Of a stretch of DNA of 64,000 nucleotides, positions 29,526 to 38,455 are shown piece after piece. The position numbers were made by a program, and so were the translations under genes. Every line of letters starts with the position of its first letter. The first letter of the stretch is position 1. Source of the DNA: Streptomyces sp. B1I3 (GTDB lineage: Bacteria > Actinomycetota > Actinomycetes > Streptomycetales > Streptomycetaceae); NCBI RefSeq assembly GCF_030816615.1, contig NZ_JAUSYD010000001.1:2232001-2296000 (forward strand). The letters are read 5' to 3'. The notes beneath the pieces are model-generated. The model did no database searches, was not told the origin of the DNA, and worked only from the letters and a program-made list of their open reading frames with translations.

Positions 29526-30920
29526 TCAGGCGTGCGGAGGGTTGCGCGGCACGGTGACCGTCACCCTCAGGCCGTGCGGCTCGTGACTGTCGTAGCTGAT
29601 GGACCCTCCGCCCGCCGCCAGCAGTGTGCGGGTGATGGAGAGCCCGAGCCCGGAACCCTTGATGTTCTGGTGCCGGTTGCTGCGCCAGAAGCGGTCGCCG
29701 ATGCGTTCCAGCTCCTGCTCGGTCAGACCGGGCCCCCGGTCCGCGACGACGATGGTGGTGCCCGACCCGTCGGATCCCACTGTGACCGTGACCTCCTGGC
29801 CCCGCGGGGTGAACTTCAGCGCGTTGTCGATGACGGCGTCCAGTGCGCTGGAGAGTGCGATCGGGTCCGCCCAGCCGGTCACCGCGGACGCGCCGTCCAG
29901 CGTCAGCCGTACGCCCGTCTCCTCAGCGAGGGGACGCCATGAGGCGACCCGCTCGGCGGTGAGCGCGCCGATGTCCGTGAGCCGGAGGTCCGCCGCGGCG
30001 TGCTCGGCCAGCGCCAGGTCCAGCAGGTCGTCCAGGACCTGCGCGAGACGCTTGCCCTCCGTGCGCACCGAGGCGATCTCCTCGTTGTCCTCGGGGAGTT
30101 CGAGGGCGAGGAGCTCGATCCGCAGAAGCAGGGCCGCCAGGGGGTTGCGCAACTGGTGGGAAGCGTCGGCGACGAAGGCCCGCTGTTGCTCCAGCACGTC
30201 CTCGACGTTGTCCGCCATCTCGTTGAACGAGCGGGCCAGCCGCCTGAGTTCCGGGGGCCCGCCGGAGGCTACGACCCTCGACCTCATCCGGCCGCTGGCG
30301 ATGTCGTGGGCGGCCGCGTCCAGGGTGCGTACGGGCAGCAGGACCCACCCGGTGAGGCGGAACGCCGCGCCGACCGCGACCAGCATGGCCGCGCTCTCGC
30401 CGAGGCCGATGAGCAGCCAGCCCCGCAACGTCCGGGACCGCATGTCGCCGGTCGGGGAGTCGGTCACCACGACGGCGACGACATCGCCGTCCCGGACGAC
30501 CGGGGAGGCGACGACCAGCCGGCCGCGCTGCCAGGGCCAGACCTGCGGCGGGTCGTGGGAACGCCGTCCGAGCAGCGCCTCCGCGAACGCCTCGCGCCCC
30601 TCCCCCTCGACCGGCAGCGTCCAGGAGGCGGGGGCCTTGGCGAGGGCCCGGTCGTCCCGGTAGAAGACGCCTGCCCTGATGCCGTACACCGAGTCGTAGG
30701 CCTCGAGTTCGGTCTGCAGGATGCGCTGCCGCTCGCCGGAGTCCTCGACGAGCTCGCCGGCGAACTGCGCCAGCGCCGCGAAGCGCGCCGTGTCGTCGAT
30801 CCGGTCGATGACGACCCGTTGCTGTTCGGCGGCGGCCACGCGTACGGCCAGCGGAAAGCCGAGGGCGAGCAGCACGGCGGCCATCAGGACGATGAGGAGG
30901 GGGAGCAGGCGGGTGCGCAC
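29526..30920 (-). CDS. gluK: Sensor histidine kinase GluK
   Basis: A 464-aa kinase. A signal anchor (LLPLLIVLMAAVLLALGFPLAV), an extracellular sensor domain of ~130 residues, and a second membrane segment near residue 170 (LIGLGESAAMLVAVGAAF) come first. Next are HAMP, the HisKA helix with phospho-accepting His255 (ADASHQLRNPLAAL), and a HATPase with N, G1 (VADRGPGL) and G2 (GSGLGLSI) boxes. It is 15 bp downstream of gluR and divergent from gluABCD. The same arrangement in S. coelicolor is the GluR-GluK system for glutamate sensing and uptake, so I use those names by synteny. Confidence 0.85.
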   Translation of the reverse strand: MRTRLLPLLIVLMAAVLLALGFPLAVRVAAAEQQRVVIDRIDDTARFAALAQFAGELVEDSGERQRILQTELEAYDSVYGIRAGVFYRDDRALAKAPASWTLPVEGEGREAFAEALLGRRSHDPPQVWPWQRGRLVVASPVVRDGDVVAVVVTDSPTGDMRSRTLRGWLLIGLGESAAMLVAVGAAFRLTGWVLLPVRTLDAAAHDIASGRMRSRVVASGGPPELRRLARSFNEMADNVEDVLEQQRAFVADASHQLRNPLAALLLRIELLALELPEDNEEIASVRTEGKRLAQVLDDLLDLALAEHAAADLRLTDIGALTAERVASWRPLAEETGVRLTLDGASAVTGWADPIALSSALDAVIDNALKFTPRGQEVTVTVGSDGSGTTIVVADRGPGLTEQELERIGDRFWRSNRHQNIKGSGLGLSITRTLLAAGGGSISYDSHEPHGLRVTVTVPRNPPHA

Positions 30921-30935
30921 CGGGTACGTACGCCC

Positions 30936-31628
30936 TCAGGCCGACGGCGGGACGAGCCGGTAACCGACGCCCCGCACGGTCTCGATCAGGGCGGGCAGCC
31001 GCAGCTTGGAGCGCAGCGAGGCGACGTGCACCTCGAGCGTGCGCCCTGTGCCCTCCCAGCTGGTCCGCCACACCTCGCTGATGATCTGCTCGCGGCGGAA
31101 GACCACGCCGGGCCGCTGGGCGAGCAGCGCGAGCAGGTCGAACTCCTTGCGGGTGAGCTGGACCTCCTGGCCGTCGACACTGACCCTGCGGGTGGGCAGC
31201 TCGATGTGGACCGGTCCGAGCCGCAGGGCCGCGACCGGGGTGGCCCCGGTGTCCTCACCGGACGATCCGCGCCGGGCCACGGCGTGGATACGGGCCAGGA
31301 GCTCACCGGTGTCGTACGGCTTGACGACGTAGTCGTCCGCGCCCAGGTTGAGGCCGTGGATCCGCGAGCGCACATCGGCGCGCGCCGTCACCATGATCAC
31401 CGGGATCGCGGACCGCTTGCGGATCTTCCCGCACACCTCGTAGCCGTCCTGGTCGGGCAGTCCGAGGTCCAGGAGCACGACCGAGAACGGTTCCTTCTCC
31501 GCGGGCAGCAGTGCCCGCAGGGCCTCCTCGCCACTGCGGGCGTGGACGACCTGGAAGCCGTGGCGCGCGAGCACGGCGGACAGGGCCGCCGCGACGTGGT
31601 CGTCGTCCTCGACGAGCAGCAGTCTCAT
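30936..31628 (-). CDS. gluR: Response regulator GluR (OmpR/PhoB type)
   Basis: A 230-aa regulator. The receiver domain has the acidic pocket (EDDD at 7-10), phospho-acceptor Asp54 (LLDLGLPDQDG) and conserved Lys near 104 (YVVKPY). The C-terminal winged helix (residues ~130-228) shows VQLTRKEFDLLALLA and the recognition helix region TLEVHVASLRSKL. It starts at ATG 31628 and is transcribed with gluK. It is likely to control the divergent gluABCD promoter, as known for GluR in S. coelicolor. Confidence 0.87.
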   Translation of the reverse strand: MRLLLVEDDDHVAAALSAVLARHGFQVVHARSGEEALRALLPAEKEPFSVVLLDLGLPDQDGYEVCGKIRKRSAIPVIMVTARADVRSRIHGLNLGADDYVVKPYDTGELLARIHAVARRGSSGEDTGATPVAALRLGPVHIELPTRRVSVDGQEVQLTRKEFDLLALLAQRPGVVFRREQIISEVWRTSWEGTGRTLEVHVASLRSKLRLPALIETVRGVGYRLVPPSA

Positions 31629-31969
31629 GACCCCCCTCTCCGCTCAGAGTTTTTCGGCACGGTCGAAAACTATGCGTAATGCTGTCCGGACGCGACGACC
31701 GGCATACCTTCGCGTACGGCGACGATTCGCGCCTGCCGTACCAGGGCATCCACTCCGATGACGGGCACGTCAGTCAAGCCCCTCCCCGTTGCCACCGGGT
31801 TTCCGTTATGCACCCGGTACGCCGCCGAGCGCCGCGGAGCGCCCCGTTCACACGGAGTGTCCGGTTGCGGCCGGATCGTTATGCTCAATTTCCGCTCAGA
31901 TGTAATGACGCTGATCGCACTGCGTCACTAGGGTCCTTCCCTAACCGAGGAGGACGGAGCAAAAAGCCG
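31629..31969. promoter_or_regulatory. gluR-gluA divergent control region
   Basis: About 340 bp without a gene. Two inverted repeats stand out: TTTTCG-N7-CGAAAA (31651-31669) near gluR, and TGACGC-N10-GCGTCA around 31905-31926 near gluA. Either could bind GluR or another nitrogen regulator. No promoter hexamers are clear enough to mark. Confidence 0.45.
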
Positions 31970-32755
31970 ATGAGCGGAGTTTCAGTGACCAAGGCCGCCG
32001 AGGATGCAGCGCCCGCGGGAGACGACCTTGTCGTACTGAGCGACGTCAACAAGCACTTCGGCGCGCTGCATGTGCTCCAGGACATCGACCTGACCATCGC
32101 CCGTGGCGAGGTCGTCGTCGTCATCGGGCCCTCCGGGTCCGGTAAGTCCACGCTGTGCCGCACGATCAACCGCTTGGAGACGATCGACTCGGGCGCGATC
32201 ACGATCGACGGCAAGCCACTGCCCCAGGAGGGCAAGGAGCTGGCCAGGCTGCGTGCCGATGTCGGCATGGTCTTCCAGTCATTCAATCTCTTCGCGCACA
32301 AGACGGTGCTCGAGAACGTGATGCTGGGCCAGCTCAAGGTCCGCAAGACGGACAAGGCAGTCGCGGAGAAGAAGGCGCGTGCGCTGCTCGACCGGGTGGG
32401 CGTGGCCACGCAGGCCGACAAGTACCCGTCCCAGCTCTCCGGCGGTCAGCAGCAACGCGTCGCGATCGCACGGGCGCTGGCCATGGACCCCAAGGTCATG
32501 CTGTTCGACGAGCCGACGTCGGCCCTCGACCCGGAAATGATCAACGAGGTGCTGGAGGTCATGCAGCAGCTCGCCCGGGACGGGATGACCATGGTCGTCG
32601 TCACCCACGAGATGGGCTTCGCTCGCTCGGCCGCCAACCGCGTCGTCTTCATGGCGGACGGGAAGATCGTCGAAGAGGCAGTGCCCGACCAGTTCTTCAG
32701 CAACCCGCGCAGCGACCGGGCCAAGGACTTCCTGTCGAAGATCCTGCACCACTGA
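31970..32755 (+). CDS. gluA: Glutamate ABC transporter ATP-binding protein
   Basis: A 261-aa ATPase of the polar amino-acid uptake (PAAT) family. Walker A GPSGSGKS at residues 53-60, Q-loop [12 protein letters not shown] signature [10 protein letters not shown], Walker [15 protein letters not shown] and the H-loop VVVTHEM are all present. It is the first gene of gluABCD, powering uptake through GluC/GluD with GluB as the binding protein. Start at ATG 31970; an in-frame GTG at 31985 has GGAG better placed and could be the real start. Confidence 0.92.
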   Translation: MSGVSVTKAAEDAAPAGDDLVVLSDVNKHFGALHVLQDIDLTIARGEVVVVIGPSGSGKSTLCRTINRLETIDSGAITIDGKPLPQEGKELARLRADVGMVFQSFNLFAHKTVLENVMLGQLKVRKTDKAVAEKKARALLDRVGVATQADKYPSQLSGGQQQRVAIARALAMDPKVMLFDEPTSALDPEMINEVLEVMQQLARDGMTMVVVTHEMGFARSAANRVVFMADGKIVEEAVPDQFFSNPRSDRAKDFLSKILHH

Positions 32756-32821
32756 TCCCGCACGAGCTGTTCTCCGGACCAGCTGATCACTCACATCGCG
32801 TCAACCCCAGGGAATTCCACC

Positions 32822-33658
32822 ATGCAGCTTCGTAAGGTCACCGCCGCCTCGGCCGCCGTTCTCGCGCTCGCCCTCACCGCCACCGCCTGTGGTTCGGACG
32901 ACAAGGACGACGCCGCGGGCTCCGGCGGGAAGATCACGATCGGTATCAAGATCGACCAGCCCGGTCTCGGTCTGAAGACGCCCGACGGAAAGTTCACCGG
33001 CTTCGACGTCGATGTCGCCACGTACGTCGCCAAGGAGCTCGGCTACGACGCCAAGGACATCAACTTCGTCGAGACGAAGAGCGCCGACCGCGAGACCGCC
33101 ATCGAGCGCGGCGACGTCAAGTTCATCGCCGCGACCTACTCCATCAACGACGAGCGTCTGCAGAAGGTCGACTTCGCCGGCCCCTACCTCCTGGCGCACC
33201 AGGACGTCCTCATCCGCGCCGACGACAAAACCATCAAGTCGCCCGAGGACCTCAACAGCAAGAACCTCTGCTCGGTCACCGGTTCGACCTCCGCGAAGAA
33301 CGTCAAGGAGAAGCTCGCCCCCAAGGCCCAGCTGCAGAACTACGGCGGCTACTCCGAGTGCCTCACCGGCCTGGAGAACGAGGCCGTCGACGCCCTGACC
33401 ACGGACGACTCCATCCTCGCCGGCTACGCGGCCCAGGACGCCCACAAGGGCAAGTTCAAGCTGGCCGGCTTCAAGATGACCAACGAGAACTACGGCATCG
33501 GCCTGAAGAAGGGCGACGCCGACCTCAAGAAGAAGATCAACGCCGCGCTGACCAAGATGGTTTCGGACGGTTCCTGGGACAAGGCGGTCGAGACCAACTT
33601 CGGTCCCGCCAACTACAAGAACGAGCCCGCGCCGAAGATTGGCGACGTCGTCAAGTAG
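32822..33658 (+). CDS. gluB: Glutamate-binding lipoprotein
   Basis: A 278-aa family 3 substrate-binding protein. The signal peptide ends in a lipobox (LTATAC, Cys24-26 region), so it is anchored to the membrane outside the cell. The mature protein has the SBP_bac_3 pattern: KITIGIKIDQPGLG, GFDVDVATYVAKELGY, and a hinge region with FAGPYLLAHQDVLI. It delivers glutamate to GluC/GluD. A GC hairpin follows the gene, which would allow more GluB than permease. Confidence 0.92.
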   Translation: MQLRKVTAASAAVLALALTATACGSDDKDDAAGSGGKITIGIKIDQPGLGLKTPDGKFTGFDVDVATYVAKELGYDAKDINFVETKSADRETAIERGDVKFIAATYSINDERLQKVDFAGPYLLAHQDVLIRADDKTIKSPEDLNSKNLCSVTGSTSAKNVKEKLAPKAQLQNYGGYSECLTGLENEAVDALTTDDSILAGYAAQDAHKGKFKLAGFKMTNENYGIGLKKGDADLKKKINAALTKMVSDGSWDKAVETNFGPANYKNEPAPKIGDVVK

Positions 33659-33696
33659 GACCCCTATCGCCGGGCGGTCCGAAGCCGGGCCGATGA

Positions 33697-33723
33697 GGTG
33701 CGCCGCCGCCGAGGCGGCGCACC
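33697..33723 (+). terminator. Intercistronic hairpin gluB-gluC
   Basis: A perfect 11-bp stem (GGTGCGCCGCC/GGCGGCGCACC, 5-nt loop) in the ~100-bp gap after gluB, without a U-tract. Typical mRNA-stabilising or partial terminator site behind a binding-protein gene. Confidence 0.6.
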
Positions 33724-33756
33724 GAGCCCTCCCCACACCTGGAAGCACGGGAGATC

Positions 33757-34425
33757 GTGTTCGACTTTCTTGAAGGTTACGACCTACTGGGGGCCTTCTG
33801 GGTGACGGTGAAACTCACCGTCTACTCCGCCCTCGGTTCCCTCATATGGGGAACGCTGCTGGCCGGTATGCGGGTCGGCCCGGTCCCCCTGATGCGCGGA
33901 TTCGGTACCGCCTACGTCAACATCGTCCGCAACATCCCACTGACCGTCATCATCGTCTTCGCGTCACTGGGCCTCTTCCAGACCTTGCAGGTCACCCTCG
34001 GAGGCGGCAACGACTTCGAGGTCGTCAACTTCCGGCTCGCGGTCCTCTCACTGTCCCTCTACACCGCCGCCTTCGTCTGCGAGGCGCTGCGCTCGGGCAT
34101 CAACACGGTGCCGGCGGGCCAGGCCGAGGCGGCACGGGCACTCGGGCTGAGCTTCACCCAGGTACTGCGGATGATCATCCTCCCGCAGGCCTTCCGCTCG
34201 GTCGTGAACCCCCTCGCCAACGTGCTGATCGCGCTGACCAAGAACACCACCGTCGCTGCGGCGATCGGCGTGGTCGAAGCGGCGTACCTGATGAAGGACA
34301 TGATCGAAGCAGAGGCGCAACTCATCCTGATCTCCGCCACCTTCGCGTTCGGATTCATCTGCCTCACCCTTCCGACCGGACTCCTCCTCGGCTGGGTGAG
34401 CAAGAAGGTGGCGGTGAAGCGATGA
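33757..34425 (+). CDS. gluC: Glutamate ABC transporter permease
   Basis: A 222-aa inner-membrane permease with about five membrane segments and the EAA loop typical of PAAT permeases (AARALGLSFTQVLRMIILPQAFR). It starts at GTG 33757 with GGGAG upstream. The stop overlaps the ATG of gluD. It forms the channel with GluD, driven by GluA. Confidence 0.9.
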   Translation: MFDFLEGYDLLGAFWVTVKLTVYSALGSLIWGTLLAGMRVGPVPLMRGFGTAYVNIVRNIPLTVIIVFASLGLFQTLQVTLGGGNDFEVVNFRLAVLSLSLYTAAFVCEALRSGINTVPAGQAEAARALGLSFTQVLRMIILPQAFRSVVNPLANVLIALTKNTTVAAAIGVVEAAYLMKDMIEAEAQLILISATFAFGFICLTLPTGLLLGWVSKKVAVKR

Positions 34426-35336
34426 CGACGTCCGTCCTCTTCGACGCACAGGGGCCCCGCGCCAAGCGGCGCAACATCCTGTACACGGTCGTCTTCCTCG
34501 TGGCCCTCGTGGCCGTGGGATGGTGGCTCTACACCAGTCTCGACGAGAAGCACCAGCTCGACTGGGTCAAGTGGGAGCCGTTCTTCACGAGCTCCCAGCC
34601 GTGGGAGACGTACCTCTGGCCGGGGCTCCAGAACACGCTCAAGGCCGCGTTCTTCTCGTTGCTCATCGCCCTGCCGCTCGGCGCGCTGTTCGGCATCGGC
34701 CGGCTCTCCGACCACCGGTGGGTGCGGATGCCGTCCGGCATCGTCGTGGAGTTCTTCCGGGCCATCCCCGTCCTGATCCTGATGATCACGGCGAACGCCG
34801 CGTACTCGGAGTTCACCGACATCGCCAGCGACGTGCGTCCGCTGTACGCCGTCGTCACGGGCCTCGTGCTGTACAACGCCTCGGTCCTCGCCGAGATCGT
34901 GCGAGCCGGGATCCTGTCCCTCCCCCAGGGACAGACCGACGCCGCCAAGGCGATCGGGATGCGCAAGGGCCAGACGATGCGGTTCGTGCTGCTGCCGCAG
35001 TCGGTGACCGCCATGCTGCCCGCGATCGTCAGCCAGATCGTCGTCATCGTGAAGGACACCGCGCTCGGCGGTGCGGTCCTCACCTTCCCCGAGCTGCTCG
35101 CGTCGGTCCGTCCGATGAGCGCGAACTACGGGGCGAACACGATCGCGTGCTTCACCGTCATCGCGGTGATCTTCATCGCGGTGAACTTCGCCATCACCTC
35201 ATTCGCGAGCTGGCTCGAGGGCAGGCTGCGGCGAGGGAAGAAGAGCACGGGCGCGGTGGTCGGCGGGGGGCCCGACGGGGGCCTCAAGACCATCGGCACG
35301 CCGAAGCTCGTGATCGAGGACGGGCACGGGACCTGA
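34422..35336 (+). CDS. gluD: Glutamate ABC transporter permease
   Basis: A 304-aa permease. A cytoplasmic N-terminus and first membrane segment (ILYTVVFLVALVAVGWWLY) precede the conserved permease core with its EAA loop (AAKAIGMRKGQTMRFVLLPQSV). A 35-residue basic/glycine-rich C-terminal extension follows. It overlaps gluC by 4 bp. As usual, it is the longer partner of the permease pair. Confidence 0.9.
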   Translation: MTTSVLFDAQGPRAKRRNILYTVVFLVALVAVGWWLYTSLDEKHQLDWVKWEPFFTSSQPWETYLWPGLQNTLKAAFFSLLIALPLGALFGIGRLSDHRWVRMPSGIVVEFFRAIPVLILMITANAAYSEFTDIASDVRPLYAVVTGLVLYNASVLAEIVRAGILSLPQGQTDAAKAIGMRKGQTMRFVLLPQSVTAMLPAIVSQIVVIVKDTALGGAVLTFPELLASVRPMSANYGANTIACFTVIAVIFIAVNFAITSFASWLEGRLRRGKKSTGAVVGGGPDGGLKTIGTPKLVIEDGHGT

Positions 35337-35524
35337 CGGGCCGTCGACACGTGACTCCCGGGGGGCGCCGGCGCATCTGCCGCGCCCCCCGCCACGCTCC
35401 ACTGTCACTTGACGCAAGCACCGGCAGTAGGTTGCATACGTTCTGTGATCGCGCCCCGAACGTCCGCCGCCGCACCCCCCTCCCCCCTGTCGACGTCGAC
35501 CGTCCGCGACGGAGAGCTCGTACC

Positions 35525-37162
35525 GTGGACCCGGTGATCGTCGTCGGCGCCGGGCCGGTCGGCCTGGCGCTGTCGCTCGCCCTCGCGGCTCAGGGCGTTC
35601 CCACGGTCGTGCTCGACGAAGGTCCGGGGAAGGACGAGCCGCGCCCCGCCCGCACCGTGGTGCTCCGCGAGGACACCGCCGACCTCGTGGTCCGGCTCGG
35701 GTGCACGGCCCTCCACGAGGAGGGATTGCGGTGGACCGGCTGGCGGTCCGTGCGGCGCAAGCAGTTGGTGCGCGCCGTACCGCTGGGCGAGGAGGAGGGC
35801 GCCGTTCCGCTGCCCGCTCCCGTCCACGTACCCCAGCACGTACTCACCGAAGGTCTCCGGGAAGCAGCCACGGCGCACACCCTGGTACGCACGGTGCCGT
35901 TCAGCCGGATCGACACGCTGGAACAGGACGCCGACGGGATCACGGTGCACACCCGCGAGCCCGGTTCGACCTGGTGGCGCGGCAGCTACCTGGTGGGCTG
36001 CGACGGTGCCAGGTCCACCGTGCGCAAGCTCCTGGACATCCGGTTCCCCGGCCGTACTGCGGTGGAGCGGCATGCCGTCGCCGCGCTCCGTGCCGAGCTG
36101 CCCTGGCCGGGCGAGGCCGTGCTGCACCGTTCTCCGCCCTGGCGGACGGGTGGCGCCGAGATCACCGCCCGGCCACTGCCGGGCGGTGTCTGGCGGCTGG
36201 ACTGGCTCCTCCCGCCCCGGGGTGAACTCGTCACCCCCGAGGCCCTGGTCACGCGGGTCCGGGACACGCTGGCCGGCTGGTGCGGCGACACCCCCGCCTA
36301 CGATCTGCTGGACACCGGTGTGTACACGCTGCACCACCGGCTGGCCCGGCGGTGGCGCGTGAAGCGGGCCTTCCTGGCCGGGGACGCCGCCCACCTGCTG
36401 GGGGCACTCGGCACCCAGGGCCTGGACGAGGGACTGCGGGACGCCGAGAACCTGGCGTGGAAACTGGCTCAGGCCTGGCACCACGGCGCCTCGGAGCTGC
36501 TTCTCGACAGCTACCAGGCGGAGCGCCGGGCGGCGGTCGCCTCCCGGCTGCGCGCCGCCGACCAGTCGCTGCCGATACTGCGGGGCGGTTCGGGCCTGCG
36601 GACGCTCGTACCCGGGCGTTCACGCGGGCACGACACCCTGCTGGCCGACGGGCACCTGGGGTGCGGTCCGCTGGGCGCGCCCCCTTCGTACACCCACTCC
36701 CCCCTTTCACCTCAACACGCCGAGGCGCACACCCCCGTGGGAACGCCCCCGGGTGCGCCGGTCACCGATGTCCGGGTTACGGCTCCCGACGGCGATACGG
36801 TCCGGCTGCGTGAACGGCTGGGCCGAGGGAACCTGCTCGTGATCCTGATCGCCCCCGGCACCGGGGTGTGGGACCGGCGGCACTGGCTGACCGCCGGCGT
36901 CATGCCCAGGCTCGCCGAGGCGGTGGACGGGCTGCCGGTGAAGGCCGAGCTCCTGCTGACGGAGAGCTACCCGGGGGCGACGGCCCACACCGTACTGCTC
37001 GTCAGGCCCGACGGACATCTGGTGGCGGCCTTCAGTGGGGTCCGGCCGGCCGAGCTCCTGGCAGCGGCCGACGCCGCGCGCGGAGGTGCCGTGGGTACGG
37101 CGACGGGCGGGGACGAGGCGCACACCCCCACGGGTTCCGGCCGGACCGCGGACGTCGATTGA
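35525..37162 (+). CDS. FAD-dependent monooxygenase (class A, PheA/MhpA-like)
   Basis: A 545-aa flavoprotein. The N-terminal FAD fold has VIVVGAGPVGLALSLALA. The second FAD motif GDAAHLLGALGTQGLDEGLRDAENLAWKLA lies near residue 290. The C-terminal ~120 residues form a thioredoxin-like extension, as in phenol hydroxylase-type enzymes. Substrate unknown. The start is GTG 35525, which keeps the FAD motif at the N-terminus; longer in-frame options lack support. It is not in an operon with gluD (190-bp gap). Its stop codon overlaps the -35 box of the cysteine leader promoter. Confidence 0.83.
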   Translation: MDPVIVVGAGPVGLALSLALAAQGVPTVVLDEGPGKDEPRPARTVVLREDTADLVVRLGCTALHEEGLRWTGWRSVRRKQLVRAVPLGEEEGAVPLPAPVHVPQHVLTEGLREAATAHTLVRTVPFSRIDTLEQDADGITVHTREPGSTWWRGSYLVGCDGARSTVRKLLDIRFPGRTAVERHAVAALRAELPWPGEAVLHRSPPWRTGGAEITARPLPGGVWRLDWLLPPRGELVTPEALVTRVRDTLAGWCGDTPAYDLLDTGVYTLHHRLARRWRVKRAFLAGDAAHLLGALGTQGLDEGLRDAENLAWKLAQAWHHGASELLLDSYQAERRAAVASRLRAADQSLPILRGGSGLRTLVPGRSRGHDTLLADGHLGCGPLGAPPSYTHSPLSPQHAEAHTPVGTPPGAPVTDVRVTAPDGDTVRLRERLGRGNLLVILIAPGTGVWDRRHWLTAGVMPRLAEAVDGLPVKAELLLTESYPGATAHTVLLVRPDGHLVAAFSGVRPAELLAAADAARGGAVGTATGGDEAHTPTGSGRTADVD

Positions 37163-37187
37163 CCGCCGCAGGCCCACATGGTGTACT
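37159..37187 (+). promoter_or_regulatory. Promoter of the cysteine leader/dioxygenase operon
   Basis: TTGACC, 17 bp, TGTACT, then 7 nt to the leader ATG at 37195. The spacing predicts that transcription starts at the A of the ATG, giving a leaderless message. The -35 box overlaps the stop codon of the upstream monooxygenase. Confidence 0.55.
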
Positions 37188-37194
37188 CCAGACC

Positions 37195-37281
37195 ATGACC
37201 GACACCGATGTGCGCCTGTGGCGGAGGGTCCATATGGACCTCGTCCGCTATGCGGGCTGCGTGTGTCGTCCCTCCTGCTGA
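37195..37281 (+). CDS. 28-aa Cys-rich leader peptide (attenuator)
   Basis: The peptide has an Arg/His-rich middle (WRRVHMDLVRY) and ends GCVCRPSC, so three of its last eight residues are Cys. It belongs to the actinobacterial RxHxDLxR...C leader peptides found before sulfur genes; poly-Cys leaders in mycobacteria act as cysteine-responsive attenuators. Downstream, alternative stems are possible: GCACG-A-CGTGC at 37294-37304 and GCACGG/CCGTGC at 37315-37326 share complementary arms, so ribosome stalling at the Cys codons could switch pairing before the dioxygenase start. It is apparently leaderless (no ribosome-binding site). Confidence 0.75.
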   Translation: MTDTDVRLWRRVHMDLVRYAGCVCRPSC

Positions 37282-37354
37282 ATCGCCTCCTCCGCACGAC
37301 GTGCTGTTGCCTGCGCACGGCCGTGCCCCTCCGCGAACTCTCAGGACGGTCTCC

Positions 37355-37945
37355 GTGTCCACGCCCACTCCCTCCCTTCGCACGTCCGGCAATTCCACCG
37401 ACTTCCCCAGCGCACCCGACGCACCCGACGCACCCGACGCATCCGGCGCGCCCGGTCCGACGGCCGCGCAACTGCTCGACTTCGTCCGCAGGACCGCGGA
37501 GGACACCGCTCTCGTCGCCTCGCTCCCCCTGGATCCCGACGGCCGCACATGGCTCCGCCTCGAAGGCCCCGGCGGCAGTGAGGCATGGCTGATCGGCTGG
37601 CCACCCGGTACGGGCACCGGCTGGCACGACCACGCGGAATCGGTCGGCGCCTTCACCGTCGCCTCGGGCGACCTGCGGGAGAACTCACTGGCCGCCCGGC
37701 TGCCCACCGACGGCTGGCGGACGCTCGAGCTGAACCAGGGCATCGACCGCACCCGGCTGCTCACCACCGGCCGGGGCAGGGCGTTCGGCCGGCACCACGT
37801 GCACGAAGTGCTCAACGAGTCAGGGCAGGAGCACGCAGTCTCCGTACATGCGTACTACCCGCCCCTGCCACGGATCCGGCGGTACAGCCGCACCGGCGAG
37901 GTGCTCCGCCTGGAGCAGACCGAGGGGCCGGAGGACTGGCAGTGA
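37355..37945 (+). CDS. Cysteine dioxygenase
   Basis: A 196-aa cupin. After a low-complexity N-terminus with APDAPDA repeats, the cupin core shows the iron ligands HDH (WHDHAESVGAF) and a later His (GRHHVHEVLN). Cysteine dioxygenase oxidises cysteine to cysteine sulfinate with O2. The GTG start at 37355 is inferred. The stop overlaps the start of the rhodanese gene (GTGA). The leader peptide upstream gives cysteine-dependent control. The thiol substrate is inferred from family. Confidence 0.85.
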   Translation: MSTPTPSLRTSGNSTDFPSAPDAPDAPDASGAPGPTAAQLLDFVRRTAEDTALVASLPLDPDGRTWLRLEGPGGSEAWLIGWPPGTGTGWHDHAESVGAFTVASGDLRENSLAARLPTDGWRTLELNQGIDRTRLLTTGRGRAFGRHHVHEVLNESGQEHAVSVHAYYPPLPRIRRYSRTGEVLRLEQTEGPEDWQ

Positions 37946-38373
37946 GCGGGACGGACCAGAACCCCGCGGCGCAGCGGGTGGGCATCGACGAACTGCTGGA
38001 GCGGGTCCGGGCGGACTATGAACGGATCGGTCCCGAGGAGGCCGCGACCGCGGCGGCCGAGGGTGCCCTGCTGGTCGACATCCGGTACGCCGCCCTGCGG
38101 GAGAAGGACGGCCTGATTCCCGGTGCGCTGGTCATCGAGCGGAACGAGCTGGAATGGCGCCTCGACCCATTGGGCAGCCACCGTGCCCCGGAGGCGGTGA
38201 GTCACGATCTGCCGGTCGTGCTGATCTGCAACGAGGGATACGCCTCGAGTCTCGGGGTCGCCTCCCTGCGGCAGCTGGGGCTGCGCCGGGCCACGGACCT
38301 GATCGGTGGCTTCCAGGCCTGGCGCGCGGCCGGCCTGCCGGTCGCACTTCCGGTGTCCGGCAGGTCCGAATGA
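37942..38373 (+). CDS. Rhodanese-domain sulfurtransferase
   Basis: A 143-aa single-domain rhodanese. It has LLVDIRYAALREKDGLIPGALVIERN, then an active-site loop with Cys (VLICNEGYASSLG) and the C-terminal GGFQAWRAAGLPV motif. It is translationally coupled to cysteine dioxygenase, so it probably handles sulfane sulfur released in cysteine breakdown. The GTG start at 37942 overlaps the previous stop. Confidence 0.88.
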   Translation: MSGTDQNPAAQRVGIDELLERVRADYERIGPEEAATAAAEGALLVDIRYAALREKDGLIPGALVIERNELEWRLDPLGSHRAPEAVSHDLPVVLICNEGYASSLGVASLRQLGLRRATDLIGGFQAWRAAGLPVALPVSGRSE

Positions 38374-38455
38374 CGGCCTGACACACCCGAACGCTGCTCC
38401 CCGGTGGAGCAATCACCTCGCGCGACGGACATTCGCCTCATCACTGAGGAACGAA

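Noticed and set aside
30000..31679. Long plus-strand open frame over gluK/gluR
   Set aside because: Antisense shadow; kinase and regulator motifs are on the minus strand.
36868..37281. 137-codon plus frame running into the Cys leader
   Set aside because: Most of it is a shadow of the monooxygenase. Only the final 28 codons from 37195, with their own promoter, are supported.
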